Origin: Streptomyces avidinii
GTDB taxonomy: Bacteria > Actinomycetota > Actinomycetes > Streptomycetales > Streptomycetaceae
Assembly: GCF_014650695.1 (NCBI RefSeq)
Contig: NZ_BMVL01000005.1
Span: 310,001 to 374,000, forward strand
DNA length: 64,000 nt
Reading direction: 5' to 3'
The position numbers and the translations under genes are program-made. Of the stretch, positions 52,246 through 61,254 are shown in pieces (the stretch's first letter is position 1; each line of letters opens with the position of its first letter). The notes under the pieces are model-generated. The model saw nothing but the letters and a program-made list of their open reading frames with translations. It made no database searches and was not told the origin of the DNA.

Positions 52246-53163
52246 TCAGCGCAGTGGCGGGTGCGTCGCGAGCCAGTGACGCGCGATCCGTTCGCGGGTG
52301 GTGACCCACGCCCCGCCGCGCTGCGCGACGTGCCGCAAGAAGCCGTCGAGGGCGCGGATGCGGCCGGGCCGGCCGATGATCCGCCCGTGCATGCCGATGC
52401 TCATCATGCGCGGGCGGTCGGCTCCCTCGGCGTGGAGGGTGTCGAAGGCGTCGACGAGGTAGGAGAGCATGTCGTCGGCGGTCGTGAACCCGTGGACCAG
52501 CAGGAACTTGAAGTCGTTCGCGTCGAGGCTGTAGGGCAGCACGAGGTGCGGCCGGCCGGCGGCCTCGACGTAGAACGGCAGGTCGTCGGAGTAGTCGTCG
52601 GAGTCGTAGAGGAAGCCGCCGTGCTCGGCGACCAGGCGCCGCGTGTGGGGGCTCGTCCGACCGGTGTACCAGCCCACGGGCCGGCGGCCGACGAGCCGCT
52701 CGATCGTGGAGACCGAGCGCGCGATGTCGGCGCGCTCGGTCTCCACGGACACGTGGCGGTAGTCGATCCAGCGCCAGCCGTGGCCGGCCACCTCCCAGCC
52801 GGCGGCGGCCATGGCCCGTGCGGCGTCCGGGTTGCGTTCGAGCGCCTGGGCCACGGCGTACACGGTGACCGGCGCATTGTGGGCGGCGAGCGTGCGGTGG
52901 ATGCGCCAGAAGCCCGCGCGCGAGCCGTAGGCGAACATGGCCTCCACGTTCAGGTCCCGGCCCCCCACGACGGGCGGGGCGCCGATCAGCTCGTGAAGGA
53001 AGCCCTCGGAGGTGGCGTCACCGTCGAGAACGTTCTGCTCGCCGCCCTCCTCGTAGTTGAGGACGAGGCTGACGGCGACACGGGCACCGCCGGGCCAGGC
53101 GGCAAGCGGCGGCTCGGCGCCGTAACCGACGAGATCGCGCTGATGCTCATGCACGGGCGGCAC
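52246..53163 (-). CDS. Polysaccharide deacetylase/PuuE-type allantoinase-like protein
   Basis: 305 residues; GTG start at 53163. Carbohydrate esterase 4 fold of the PuuE branch: V-S-L-V-L-N-Y-E-E-G-G-E with the acidic site, Y-G-S-R-A-G-F-W-R, G-W-E-V-A-G-H-G-W, the T-G-R-T-S-P-H-T-R motif, and M-S-I-G-M-H-G-R. These enzymes hydrolyse C-N bonds in allantoin or related amides, or N-acetyl groups. No purine-catabolism genes are nearby, so the substrate is open. The gene is not linked to its neighbours. Confidence 0.87.
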   Translation of the reverse strand: MPPVHEHQRDLVGYGAEPPLAAWPGGARVAVSLVLNYEEGGEQNVLDGDATSEGFLHELIGAPPVVGGRDLNVEAMFAYGSRAGFWRIHRTLAAHNAPVTVYAVAQALERNPDAARAMAAAGWEVAGHGWRWIDYRHVSVETERADIARSVSTIERLVGRRPVGWYTGRTSPHTRRLVAEHGGFLYDSDDYSDDLPFYVEAAGRPHLVLPYSLDANDFKFLLVHGFTTADDMLSYLVDAFDTLHAEGADRPRMMSIGMHGRIIGRPGRIRALDGFLRHVAQRGGAWVTTRERIARHWLATHPPLR

Positions 53164-53282
53164 CTTACTCCGTGGAGCGGCCGAGGACGGTCCGACGGCG
53201 GGCGCGCCCGGCGAGGGCGTGCTGCGGGTCGCCGGGTTCCCGCTCGGGGTCGATACTGAAGGTCACGGTGCGTGGAGGCGAC

Positions 53283-55349
53283 ATGCGTGAACCGGAGCAT
53301 CGCGGCCCGAGGCCGGCCTCGGTGCCCGTGAACGAAACCCCTGCGGTCGTACTGGACGACGCAGGCGTGGTCGTCGCCATATCGGAACGGGCCGCGCTGC
53401 TGCTGGAATGCTCGCCGGGACAGATCTGTGCTCCCTTGCTGGATCTGCCGGCGCGTGCCGCTGCGGAGGCACCGACGGTCGTGCTCCCCGTGACCACTCC
53501 CGGTGGCGCTCATGCAGGTCAAGAGGCCCAGGTCCCACAGGTCTGCACAGTGGTCCGGCTCGCGGCGCGCACGTCCGGCGCTTCCGATGCCGCCCCGCAC
53601 TGGCTCGTCCTGCTCACCCCGGTGGAGACCGCGACGGCGACCGCCGGGCCCGACTCGGAACGGCGCAGGACGGGGCTGGCCCACGCCGCCGCCGCCAGCA
53701 TCGGGGTCTCCCTGGACGTGACGGACATGGCTCAGGTCCTCGTGAACCTGCTGGTACCCGATTTCGCCGACCTGGCGACGGTGGACCTCGCCGAACCGGT
53801 GCTGGTGGGCGACGAGCCCCCGCACCTGCACGCCAGTGACGATGTCCGCCTGCGCCGGGCCGCCTCCGCGCAGAGCCCGGGGATTTCCGCAGAGGACCTC
53901 CTGCCGGTCGGAGAGGCACTCCCTCCCGTACCGGACACGGAGGTGATGCGTCCGCTCATGGCGGGACGGCCGGTGCTGGTGTCCGACGTCGCCGAACTCC
54001 GGGCGGAGCTCGGAGTGGACCCCGAGACCCTGCGGCTGTTCGTCCCGACCGGGGCCCACTCCTCCGTGGCGGTGCCGCTCTACGCCCGGGGGCTGATCCT
54101 CGGCTGCGTCACGGTCTGGCGCAGCCAGCTGCCCTCCGCGTACGACGAGGCGGACGCCGCCCTCCTGCAGGACGTCGCCTCCAGGGCCGCCCTCGGCGTG
54201 GACAACGCCCGCCGCTACACGAAGGAACACCGGTCGGCCCTGGCCCTGCAACGAAGCCTGCTGCCGCACTCCGTCGTGAACACGGCGGCCGCGGACACCG
54301 CGGGTGTCTACCAGCCGGCCGGGGGCGGCGTCGGGGTCGGCGGGGACTGGTTCGACGTGATTCCCCTGCCGTCGCTGCGCGTGGCGTTCGTCGTCGGGGA
54401 CGTCGTCGGCCATGGACTCGAGGCCACTGCGGCGATGGCACGACTGCGGACCGCGGTGCAGACCCTGGCAGACCTCGATCTGGATCCCGGTGAGCTGCTC
54501 ACGCATCTGGACGACCTGGTGCTCGGATTCTCCAGCGAGCACATGGCCGGCGCCTCCCGTGCGGAGCCCGCTGTGCTCGGAGCGACGTGCCTGTACGCCG
54601 TCTACGATCCCGTGACGAAACAGTGCGCCGCCGCCACCGCGGGACATCCGCCGCCGGCCCTGCTGCCCCCCGGGGAGGAGCCGTACTTCCTGGGCATGAC
54701 GCCGGGACCGCCCCTCGGCGTCGGCGGAATGCCGTTCGAGGTCACCGAGTTCGGCGTACAGCCCGGCAGCACGCTGGCGCTCTACACGGACGGACTCGTG
54801 GAGCGCCGCGGCGGCGACATCGACCAAGGGATGGAAAGGCTGCGGAGATCGCTCGCCGGAGCGGCCGGGCCGAACCGGCCGCTCGGCGAGATCAGCCAGA
54901 CCCTTTGCGACGAGGTGCTGCCCCACGAGGCCGCCGACGACGTGGCCCTGCTGCTCGCCCGCACCCGTGCGCTCACATCGGACCAGGTCGCCGAATGGGA
55001 ACTCGAACCCGATCTGTCCCTCGTCGCGCACGCCCGTGAGCTGGTCCTGGGCCGGCTGTCCGACTGGCAGTTGGAGGACATGGGCTTCGTGACGGAGCTC
55101 GTCGCCAGCGAGCTCGTCACGAACGCGATCCGATACGCGGGCGGACCGGTGGGGCTCAGGCTGATCCGCGACCGGCTGCTCGTCTGCGAGGTGTCCGACA
55201 CCAGCAGCACCCAGCCGCGCCTGCGCCGCGCACGGGACACGGACGAAGGCGGGCGCGGCCTCTTCCTCGTGGCCCAGCTCACCGACCGCTGGGGCAGCCG
55301 GTTCACCAGCACCGGGAAGACCATCTGGACGGAGCAGGCGATCGGCTGA
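53283..55349 (+). CDS. SpoIIE-type serine phosphatase with GAF and HATPase domains
   Basis: 688 residues from the ATG at 53283. A PAS-like N-terminus (A-V-V-L-D-D-A-G-V-V-V-A-I-S) is followed by a GAF domain (about 170-350). The PP2C/SpoIIE phosphatase (about 360-570) has G-G-D-W-F-D-V, G-D-V-V-G-H-G-L-E-A and Y-T-D-G-L-V-E-R with metal-binding Asp residues. The C-terminal anti-sigma-type HATPase (about 580-688) has F-V-T-E-L-V-A-S-E-L-V-T-N-A-I-R and G-G-R-G-L-F-L-V. Such proteins combine phosphatase and kinase activities toward anti-sigma-factor antagonists in stress and development. No antagonist gene is adjacent. Confidence 0.93.
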   Translation: MREPEHRGPRPASVPVNETPAVVLDDAGVVVAISERAALLLECSPGQICAPLLDLPARAAAEAPTVVLPVTTPGGAHAGQEAQVPQVCTVVRLAARTSGASDAAPHWLVLLTPVETATATAGPDSERRRTGLAHAAAASIGVSLDVTDMAQVLVNLLVPDFADLATVDLAEPVLVGDEPPHLHASDDVRLRRAASAQSPGISAEDLLPVGEALPPVPDTEVMRPLMAGRPVLVSDVAELRAELGVDPETLRLFVPTGAHSSVAVPLYARGLILGCVTVWRSQLPSAYDEADAALLQDVASRAALGVDNARRYTKEHRSALALQRSLLPHSVVNTAAADTAGVYQPAGGGVGVGGDWFDVIPLPSLRVAFVVGDVVGHGLEATAAMARLRTAVQTLADLDLDPGELLTHLDDLVLGFSSEHMAGASRAEPAVLGATCLYAVYDPVTKQCAAATAGHPPPALLPPGEEPYFLGMTPGPPLGVGGMPFEVTEFGVQPGSTLALYTDGLVERRGGDIDQGMERLRRSLAGAAGPNRPLGEISQTLCDEVLPHEAADDVALLLARTRALTSDQVAEWELEPDLSLVAHARELVLGRLSDWQLEDMGFVTELVASELVTNAIRYAGGPVGLRLIRDRLLVCEVSDTSSTQPRLRRARDTDEGGRGLFLVAQLTDRWGSRFTSTGKTIWTEQAIG

Positions 55350-55391
55350 CGAGCGGCTGCGCCCACCGCTGCTTCGGACGGGGCGCCGGGT

Positions 55392-55436
55392 GGGCGCGTA
55401 CCGCTGGGCGCGTACGGGCGGGCGCGGACGGGCGGG
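55392..55436. repeat. Three 14-bp tandem repeats
   Basis: Units at 55392-55405, 55406-55419 and 55420-55433 are variants of GGGCGCGTACGGGC, ending in GGG. They fill the gap between the convergent phosphatase and PEBP genes, and the end overlaps the PEBP stop region. Probably slippage-generated; no function is evident. Confidence 0.75.
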
Positions 55437-56033
55437 TCAGCGGCGGACCGTGCCGGTGATCCGCGCGTACCCGATGATGTGGCGGGACATCATGAACGCG
55501 ACAATGGTCGGCGGCGTGGACGCGGGCAGACCGAGCGCGGGCACGTCGAGCGCGTACACCGTGATCTCGTAGTGGTGGGTGAGGTCGCCGACCGGAGGGC
55601 ATGGCCCCAGGTAGCCCGTGTTTCCTGAGTCGTTGGTCCCGGTGACCGCGCCGGCCGGCAGCCGGATGTCCATGCCGGTGTCCCCGACGGGGATGTCCCA
55701 GACGAGCCAGTGCCAGAATCCGGCTCCGGTGGGCGCGTCGGGGTCGAACATGGTGATCGCGTAGCTGCGGGTGGCCTGCGGAGCGCCGCTCCACGACAGC
55801 CGGGGCTGCCGGTTGTCGCCGGTGCAGCCGAAGGCGTCGGCCCAGGTGTCGGCGGGGAGCGCCGCGCCGTCGCGCACGTCGGGGCTGGTCACCGTGAAGC
55901 GTTCGGCGGAGTCGGGCGCACCCCTGCGGACCTTGGTGTATCCGTAGTCCGCGGGGTCGATGGGGGGAGCGGTGGGTTCGGCTGCCTCGGGCACGGTCAC
56001 GGCCGTACCGGTGGTGAGCGGGGACTTCTTCAT
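55437..56033 (-). CDS. PEBP/YbhB-family protein
   Basis: 198 residues; ATG at 56033 after a perfect AGGAGG. PEBP features: P-R-L-S-W-S-G-A-P, T-M-F-D-P-D-A-P-T-G-A-G-F-W-H-W-L-V-W-D-I-P, and Y-L-G-P-C-P-P-V-G-D-L-T-H-H-Y. These form the ligand pocket of phosphatidylethanolamine-binding/Raf-kinase-inhibitor-like proteins. Bacterial members have no settled function. It is divergent from the MmyB-type regulator at 56170, the usual arrangement of regulator and target. Confidence 0.93.
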   Translation of the reverse strand: MKKSPLTTGTAVTVPEAAEPTAPPIDPADYGYTKVRRGAPDSAERFTVTSPDVRDGAALPADTWADAFGCTGDNRQPRLSWSGAPQATRSYAITMFDPDAPTGAGFWHWLVWDIPVGDTGMDIRLPAGAVTGTNDSGNTGYLGPCPPVGDLTHHYEITVYALDVPALGLPASTPPTIVAFMMSRHIIGYARITGTVRR

Positions 56034-56169
56034 CGGATCCTCCTGAAGGTCGGTGGTGAACCGATGGTCCCGAGCGCGCGGACGGGCGGGAAGGCCCTCC
56101 GGATGCTGGTACCCGCCGTACCACCGTCCGGTGTGGACAGGGCGCCGCGATGTGGGGCGATGATGGGGC

Positions 56170-57144
56170 GTGGTGCATATACGAACAGGGCGCAACGAGG
56201 AGCTGGCGCAGTTCCTGCGGGCCATGCGGGAGCGGCTGCGGCCGGACGACGTGGGACTGGCGGACCAGGGACGTCGCCGCACACCGGGTCTGCGGCGGCA
56301 GGAGGTCGCCCAGCTGGCTGCCGTCAGCGTCGAGTGGTACATCCGGCTGGAGCAGGGGCGGGCGAGCGCGCCCGGCACCGCGGTGCTCGACGGCCTCGCC
56401 CGGGCGCTGCGGCTGTCGCCCGCCGAACGCCGGCACCTGCACGTGATCGCCCGGGGCGAGGCGCCCGTGCCCCGCCCCGAGTGCCTGCCGGTGAGCGAGT
56501 CGCTGCGGGTCCTGATGGACGGAATGCCGCTCCTGCCCGCCTACCTCGTCGACTTCAGGTTCGACGTCCTGGCCCACAACAGCGCCGCGGCCGCGCTCTT
56601 CGGCGAGGACTTCGGCTCCGGCCTCGCGGACAACACGGCCCGGATGCTGTTCCTGTCGCCCCGCATGCGGGAGATGCAGCTGGACTGGGCCCGGGTGGCC
56701 CGCGAGACGGTGGGCAACCTGCGCGCCACGCTCGCGCGCCACCCCGACGAACCGCGGCTGCTGGAAGTGATCGGGGAACTGCGCTCGACCGTCACGGAGT
56801 TCGCCCTCTGGTGGGACGATCACACGGTGAGGGAGCGTGCTCACGGCACCAAGCGGATCAGCCATCCTTCGGTCGGCGAGCTGACCGTCCACTACGACAC
56901 ACTGGCCACCCTGGACGGGGCCGGGCAGTCCCTGATCGTCCTCACCCCGGCGGACGCGGCGGCCGAGGCATGCCTGCGCGCGCTGATGGCCGATCGCGCC
57001 GGCACCCTCGGCGGCCCCGGCCTGCACGCGCTGCCCGCTGCCCAGACCCGGCACCCCGAGGTGCCCGGTGGTAGCGCGCAGCCCGGTCCGGCTCCCCGCC
57101 GCCGCTTGCGTCAGCCGTCGCGTTCGTCGGCACCGGCCACGTAG
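56170..57144 (+). CDS. XRE regulator with MmyB-like ligand domain
   Basis: 324 residues. HTH: F-L-R-A-M-R-E-R-L, P-G-L-R-R-Q-E-V-A-Q-L-A-A-V-S, Y-I-R-L-E-Q-G-R. The MmyB domain has F-D-V-L-A-H-N-S-A-A-A-A-L-F, V-G-N-L-R-A-T-L-A-R-H-P-D-E-P, H-P-S-V-G-E-L-T-V. The C-terminus is extended by about 40 basic, Pro-rich residues and overlaps the convergent small gene by 34 bases. It probably controls the divergent PEBP gene. Confidence 0.9.
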   Translation: MVHIRTGRNEELAQFLRAMRERLRPDDVGLADQGRRRTPGLRRQEVAQLAAVSVEWYIRLEQGRASAPGTAVLDGLARALRLSPAERRHLHVIARGEAPVPRPECLPVSESLRVLMDGMPLLPAYLVDFRFDVLAHNSAAAALFGEDFGSGLADNTARMLFLSPRMREMQLDWARVARETVGNLRATLARHPDEPRLLEVIGELRSTVTEFALWWDDHTVRERAHGTKRISHPSVGELTVHYDTLATLDGAGQSLIVLTPADAAAEACLRALMADRAGTLGGPGLHALPAAQTRHPEVPGGSAQPGPAPRRRLRQPSRSSAPAT

Positions 57145-57374
57145 GCGACGAGCGCGCCGGCGAGCACGGCCCAGGCCACGGCGACGGGCCCGGCCGTGGC
57201 CCGGGCGAGGAGGCCGAGCAGCAGCGCGGTGAGGGCTCCGGCGGCGAGGGCCCGGGGGTCCGTGAGGAACTTCCAGTGCCTGCGTCCGCTGCCGGGCCGG
57301 CGGATCTCGGCGATCGCCGTCCTGATGACGAGGGCCGCCACCACGATGGCGATGCTGAGCAGGGTGATCGCCAT
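57111..57374 (-). CDS. Small two-helix membrane protein
   Basis: 87 residues. A hydrophobic N-terminal helix (A-I-T-L-L-S-I-A-I-V-V-A-A-L-V-I), a basic cytoplasmic stretch, then two more hydrophobic segments near 45-60 and 65-82. No family recognised. It is 21 bases downstream of the gene at 57396, so an operon is likely. Confidence 0.7.
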   Translation of the reverse strand: MAITLLSIAIVVAALVIRTAIAEIRRPGSGRRHWKFLTDPRALAAGALTALLLGLLARATAGPVAVAWAVLAGALVAYVAGADERDG

Positions 57375-57395
57375 GGTGCCGTACCTCCGATGCGG

Positions 57396-57644
57396 TCAGT
57401 CGTGCCGGGTGGCGGCTTGTTCTGCCCCGTTGCGCCGGTGGATGCGCGCGAGGCCGCCACCGAGGCCGGCGGGCGGCGCGTACAGAGTCGTCGGTACCGT
57501 CGTGCCGCACACCGCGGCGATGACCGGCAGCGCGGCGCCGCCGCGCAGCCGGCCGACGGTCGCGGTGCGGAGGGCGGTGGCGATGGCCCGGCGTTGCGGC
57601 CACGGCATGAGGCCGAAGGCGATGCGTGATCGCTGGCTGCTCAT
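57396..57644 (-). CDS. Small hypothetical protein
   Basis: 82 residues from the ATG at 57644 (M-S-S-Q-R-S-R-I-A-F-G). GC-rich third positions support real coding. One hydrophobic stretch (A-A-L-P-V-I-A-A-V-C-G) may be membrane-linked. Function unknown. From 57645 to 57889 (245 bases) no gene is seen; the promoter of this gene should be there. Confidence 0.6.
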   Translation of the reverse strand: MSSQRSRIAFGLMPWPQRRAIATALRTATVGRLRGGAALPVIAAVCGTTVPTTLYAPPAGLGGGLARIHRRNGAEQAATRHD

Positions 57645-57889
57645 GATGGTGGGCCTTCCAGGGTGTCGACCGGAAAGGCGGGTACGGCCCCGGACGCCGA
57701 CCGGACTTCCCTCACACCCTAGGGGAGATACAGGCATCCTGCCAGAGGGCTGCTCACCTGCGAGAACGCATACGAGCGGGCGTGCCGGATCGGAGCGGAC
57801 CAGCACCCTGACGAACCGCGACGGTCGGCCGGAAACGTACACGGGCACCCGGTGGACGTGGCCGCCGCCGGGATCGGCCGAAAGGCCCG

Positions 57890-59284
57890 TCAGCGTGTCG
57901 TGCCCGCCTTGACCCACCCCTCCCCGCCGAGCGGGAATTCGTAGCCGGGCCTTCCGTTGCGGCCGCTGGTGCGGAACGGCTTGCCGTTGTGGTCGATGGT
58001 CAGGGTGCCGCGGCGGGAACCGCTCGACCAGGACAACTCCAGGTACCAGCTGACGTCGTACGCCGAGGCGTCGGCCTTGATGTAGAAGACTTCCGGCTCG
58101 GACTCGCTGACCTTGAAGGGGAAGTTCGGCTGCCCCGCCTCGGGCACGACGGCCGGACGGGCGGCGTCGAGGGCCACGGTGAAGGACCGGGTCGGCACAC
58201 CGGCACCGCAGCCGACACCCGGGTAGCCCATGGCGTAGTCGTTCCAGCCGAGGGGCGCACGCTTGCCGGCCATACGGACGGTCAGGCCGTCCAGGACCAC
58301 CGTCTCCTTGCCGGAGCCCTGAAGGCTCAGCGTGACGTACTGCTCGCCGGCGGATACGGCTCCGGACGCCGCCACCCACGCGGGCGCGTCCCGCTCCACG
58401 GGCGGCGGGCCCACCTGGGCCGGGGGCCTGTCGATCAGGTAGTGCTGGCCGCAGGGCGACTCCCAGGTGTACGGCTGGATGGTCACCTTCACCGGCGTGC
58501 CGGACGCGGCGAGGTCGCCGCGCCCGGCAGGGAGCGGCCCCGTGGCGGTCGCGCCGGTGCCGCCCCCGCCGCCCTCGGCGCCGTCACCGGCCCGAGGGGC
58601 ACCGGGCGGGGATGCCGGGGGCGAGGTGCCGGTCGCTGCGGTCGGCGCCGGGGGAGCCGCCTTGCCGTCCCCGCCTTCCGCGGGTTCCGCTTCTCCGCCC
58701 GGGAGGGATGCGGCGGCGGCGGGACCGTTCCGGACGTCGGCGTCCCGTCCCGGCAGGTTCGCGGTGAGCACGACCGCTCCGGCCACGACGGCCACGGCGA
58801 TCCCGGCGAGGACGGCCCTGGGGCTCCGGCGGCGCTGCTTCGGTGCGGCCGGACCGGAGGTGACGTGCAGCTGCTCGGCCGGAAGGGGCTCGGGCAGTGC
58901 CTCCGCGGCTGCCGAGGGCCCTGCAGCGGCACCGGGCTCGGGCTCCTCGGGCGACGGCCGGGGCACCTCGGCCAGGCCCGTGCCGGCCGGCGCCTTGCCG
59001 CCCGGACCCGGACCCGGACCGCCGCCCTTGCGCGGCCGGTTCGCGTCCGCCAGCACCCAGTGCCGGTGCAGTTCGACGAGTTCCTCGGGCGATGCCCTGC
59101 AGAGGCGGGCGAACCGTTCGAGGGGGGCGTAGTCCGTCGGGACGACGTCGCCCCTGCAGTACCGGTGGAGCGTCGAGGTGCTCATGTGGAGTCGCTTGGC
59201 GAGCGTTCCGTAGCTGTGCCCGGACCTGTCCTTCAACTCCCGCAGCTGCCGGGCGAACCCGGCCTCGGCAGTGTCCTCCGACAC
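57890..59284 (-). CDS. Membrane-spanning XRE regulator with extracellular sensor domain
   Basis: 464 residues from the GTG at 59284, which has GGGAGGAA five bases upstream; an earlier in-frame GTG at 59314 lacks such a site. HTH (about 10-65): L-R-E-L-K-D-R-S-G-H-S-Y-G-T-L-A-K-R-L-H. A Pro/Gly-rich linker leads to one membrane helix (about 157-177, V-L-A-G-I-A-V-A-V-V-A-G-A-V-V-L). After a second low-complexity linker the extracellular part (about 270-464) includes C-G-Q-H-Y-L-I-D and D-Y-A-M-G-Y-P-G-V-G-C. It resembles actinobacterial one-component regulators that sense outside signals directly. It is divergent from a DUF4232 lipoprotein, its likely target or co-sensor. Confidence 0.85.
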   Translation of the reverse strand: MSEDTAEAGFARQLRELKDRSGHSYGTLAKRLHMSTSTLHRYCRGDVVPTDYAPLERFARLCRASPEELVELHRHWVLADANRPRKGGGPGPGPGGKAPAGTGLAEVPRPSPEEPEPGAAAGPSAAAEALPEPLPAEQLHVTSGPAAPKQRRRSPRAVLAGIAVAVVAGAVVLTANLPGRDADVRNGPAAAASLPGGEAEPAEGGDGKAAPPAPTAATGTSPPASPPGAPRAGDGAEGGGGGTGATATGPLPAGRGDLAASGTPVKVTIQPYTWESPCGQHYLIDRPPAQVGPPPVERDAPAWVAASGAVSAGEQYVTLSLQGSGKETVVLDGLTVRMAGKRAPLGWNDYAMGYPGVGCGAGVPTRSFTVALDAARPAVVPEAGQPNFPFKVSESEPEVFYIKADASAYDVSWYLELSWSSGSRRGTLTIDHNGKPFRTSGRNGRPGYEFPLGGEGWVKAGTTR

Positions 59285-59497
59285 CGATTCCTCCCACCCC
59301 GTGTCCCGTCCCACGTCCCAGGAACGGGTTGTCTTCGCAGTTCAGAGCCCATGTCGGCGTCCCGGATTCCCTGGCTGCCCCTCGGGCGTGGCGGCTGGGA
59401 CGGATCACCGCACAGGCTGAGGCCATCCAAGCACACCGCTTCCGGCGGCCCGGTCCGACCGGCCGTCGAAGGCAGGCCGTATGAAAGGGAATCAGTC

Positions 59498-60271
59498 ATG
59501 ATCGCCTCCCGCAGCACCTCCACTCCTACCGGCACCCGTACGTTCCGCCCCCGCGCCGTCCGACGGCTCGCGACCGCCTCCGCAGTCGCCCTTGCCGCGC
59601 TCGCCCTCACCGCGTGTCAGGACGGCACGGGCATCAGGGACGAGGGCGCCGCAGCCGTCACGGGCTCCGCCGCGGCCACACCCCCGACGGCGGACGGCGC
59701 GACCGGCACCCAGGGCACGACGGGAGGTCAGCAGGGGACGACGGCCACCCCGGCCCCGGGATCCGCGTCGACCACCGGCGGCGGGAAGAACGGCACCGAC
59801 CCGGCCAAGGAGAAGGGCTCCGCGGAGCCGCCCGCCGCGGGCGAGCGCGTCCTGTGCAACGGCTCGAACACCGCCGTCACCGTCCAGCCGGTCTCCCGTC
59901 CCCTCAACCACATGCTGATCACGGTGAAGAACACCGGCTCCAAGGTCTGCGACCTGACCTACCACCCGGTGCTCCGCTTCGACGAGATGCAGTGGGCGCC
60001 CGCCGCGCGCCAGGAGACCCGGCCCCAGGCCGTGGTCTCCCTCGCACCCGGCGAGTCGGGCTACGCGGCGGCCATCCTCGCGGCGGCCGACGGCAGCGGT
60101 GAGGGCGGGACGACCGGGCACCGGCTCACGATCGCCTTCCAGGGCCGGACGCCCAACAGCGGTGGCGGCGCATCCGCCATCCCGCCACTGCCGACTCAAG
60201 GTGTCCACTACGACAGCTCGTTGACGGTCACCTACTGGCAGCAGGACATCGAGGACGCCCTCGGCTCATGA
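59498..60271 (+). CDS. DUF4232 lipoprotein
   Basis: 257 residues; ATG at 59498 after AAGGGA. Signal peptide with lipobox L-A-L-T-A-C, then a Thr/Gly/Pro-rich linker (about 45-115), then a DUF4232-like beta-domain: V-K-N-T-G-S-K-V-C-D-L-T-Y-H-P-V-L-R-F, L-A-P-G-E-S-G-Y-A-A. This family is common on actinobacterial surfaces and its function is unknown. It is divergent from the membrane-spanning XRE regulator. Confidence 0.88.
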   Translation: MIASRSTSTPTGTRTFRPRAVRRLATASAVALAALALTACQDGTGIRDEGAAAVTGSAAATPPTADGATGTQGTTGGQQGTTATPAPGSASTTGGGKNGTDPAKEKGSAEPPAAGERVLCNGSNTAVTVQPVSRPLNHMLITVKNTGSKVCDLTYHPVLRFDEMQWAPAARQETRPQAVVSLAPGESGYAAAILAAADGSGEGGTTGHRLTIAFQGRTPNSGGGASAIPPLPTQGVHYDSSLTVTYWQQDIEDALGS

Positions 60272-60299
60272 GCCGAGGGCCCCGACGACGGCCGGGGCC
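60260..60299 (+). terminator. Double hairpin after the DUF4232 gene
   Basis: CTCGGCTCATGAGCCGAG (60260-60277) is a perfect palindrome including the stop codon. It is followed by GGCCCCG (60278-60284) pairing with CGGGGCC (60293-60299). Together they form a likely terminator. Confidence 0.6.
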
Positions 60300-60339
60300 G
60301 GCACGTTCATGCCGCCGGTGGAGGCCGGCCGCAGGGGAG

Positions 60340-60447
60340 TCAGCCGCGCAGGTGCGGCCCGAAACCTGTGCGGCCCGCGGGCTCCAGCCCCTCCTTCCGG
60401 TGCAGCGAGGGGATTTCGTAGTCACCGAAGTTCTGCCGCCGGAACGT
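60340..60447 (-). pseudogene. C-terminal remnant of a leftward gene
   Basis: About 35 residues read R-R-Q-N-F-G-D-Y-E-I-P-S-L-H-R-K-E-G-L, then P-A-G-R-T-G-F-G-P-H-L-R-G and a TGA at 60342-60340. The coding pattern is good, but it ends at about 60447, where the sequence becomes the truncated regulator on the other strand. The family is not recognised with certainty. Confidence 0.55.
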
Positions 60448-60489
60448 GATCTCGGGCAAGGGGGTCCCCGCGGCGGGAGGCCGGGGGAG

Positions 60490-61069
60490 GGTCCGGCCGG
60501 AGGTGCTGCGCGTCCTCGACCTGTTCGCCGGCGTGCCCGCGCTGATCATGGACCACCGTCTGGACGTGCTCGCCGGGAACAGCCTCGCCGGGCTCCTCTA
60601 CGGTCGGCCCCTGCCGGGCCTGAACACCGCTCGGCACATCTTCCTGGAGGAGGCGGAGCGCGGCCTCTACGCGGGCTGGGAGACATGCACCCTCGACGTG
60701 GTCGGGCACCTGCGTCTGGCCGCGGGGAAGTACCCCGAGGACCCCCGCCTGGCCTCGCTCATAGGCGAGTTGGCGATGGGCAGCGAGCGCTTCCGCCGCC
60801 TCTGGGCCGGCGCGGACGTGCGTGCCCGCACCCATGGACGCAAGGCGTACCGGCACCCGCTGGTCGGACTGCTGGAACTGCACCAGGAGAACTTCGCGCT
60901 GCCCGACGAACCGGGCATGGAGCTGCTGGTGCTGTCCGCGGCCCCGGGCAGCCCCGCCGAAGACGGTCTGCGTCTGCTCGCGGGCCTGGGCGCGGACAGC
61001 GGTGCCGAGCGGGTGCCGCTGCGCCCCGCGGCCACACCGCCCCCGGCCCCCACCGGCACCTCGCTGTGA
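60490..61069 (+). pseudogene. MmyB-type regulator lacking the HTH domain
   Basis: The frame R-P-E-V-L-R-V-L-D-L-F-A-G-V-P onward is a complete MmyB-like ligand domain: L-D-V-L-A-G-N-S-L-A-G-L-L-Y, V-G-H-L-R-L-A-A-G-K-Y-P-E-D-P, H-P-L-V-G-L-L-E-L. The DNA-binding domain of about 95 residues, found in the homologues at 45521 and 56170, is missing. The open frame starts at 60446 in a region belonging to another gene's remnant. Without DNA binding it cannot act as a classical regulator, though expression as a free ligand-binding protein is not excluded. Confidence 0.75.
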
Positions 61070-61254
61070 TGCTCGGCGCCGTCCTGCCCGGACAGCGCCA
61101 GGACCGGGCGGGCCGCCGTCCGAGCCTCCTCCGCCGTCCGAGCCCCTCCGCAGTCCGAGCCCCCTTCGCCGGCCGGGGCCGGGCAGCCCCGGCCGGCGCG
61201 TGGGGGACGTTCGGCCATGCCCTCGGGGATCCGGGCCGAGTCTCCTCGGCCGGG

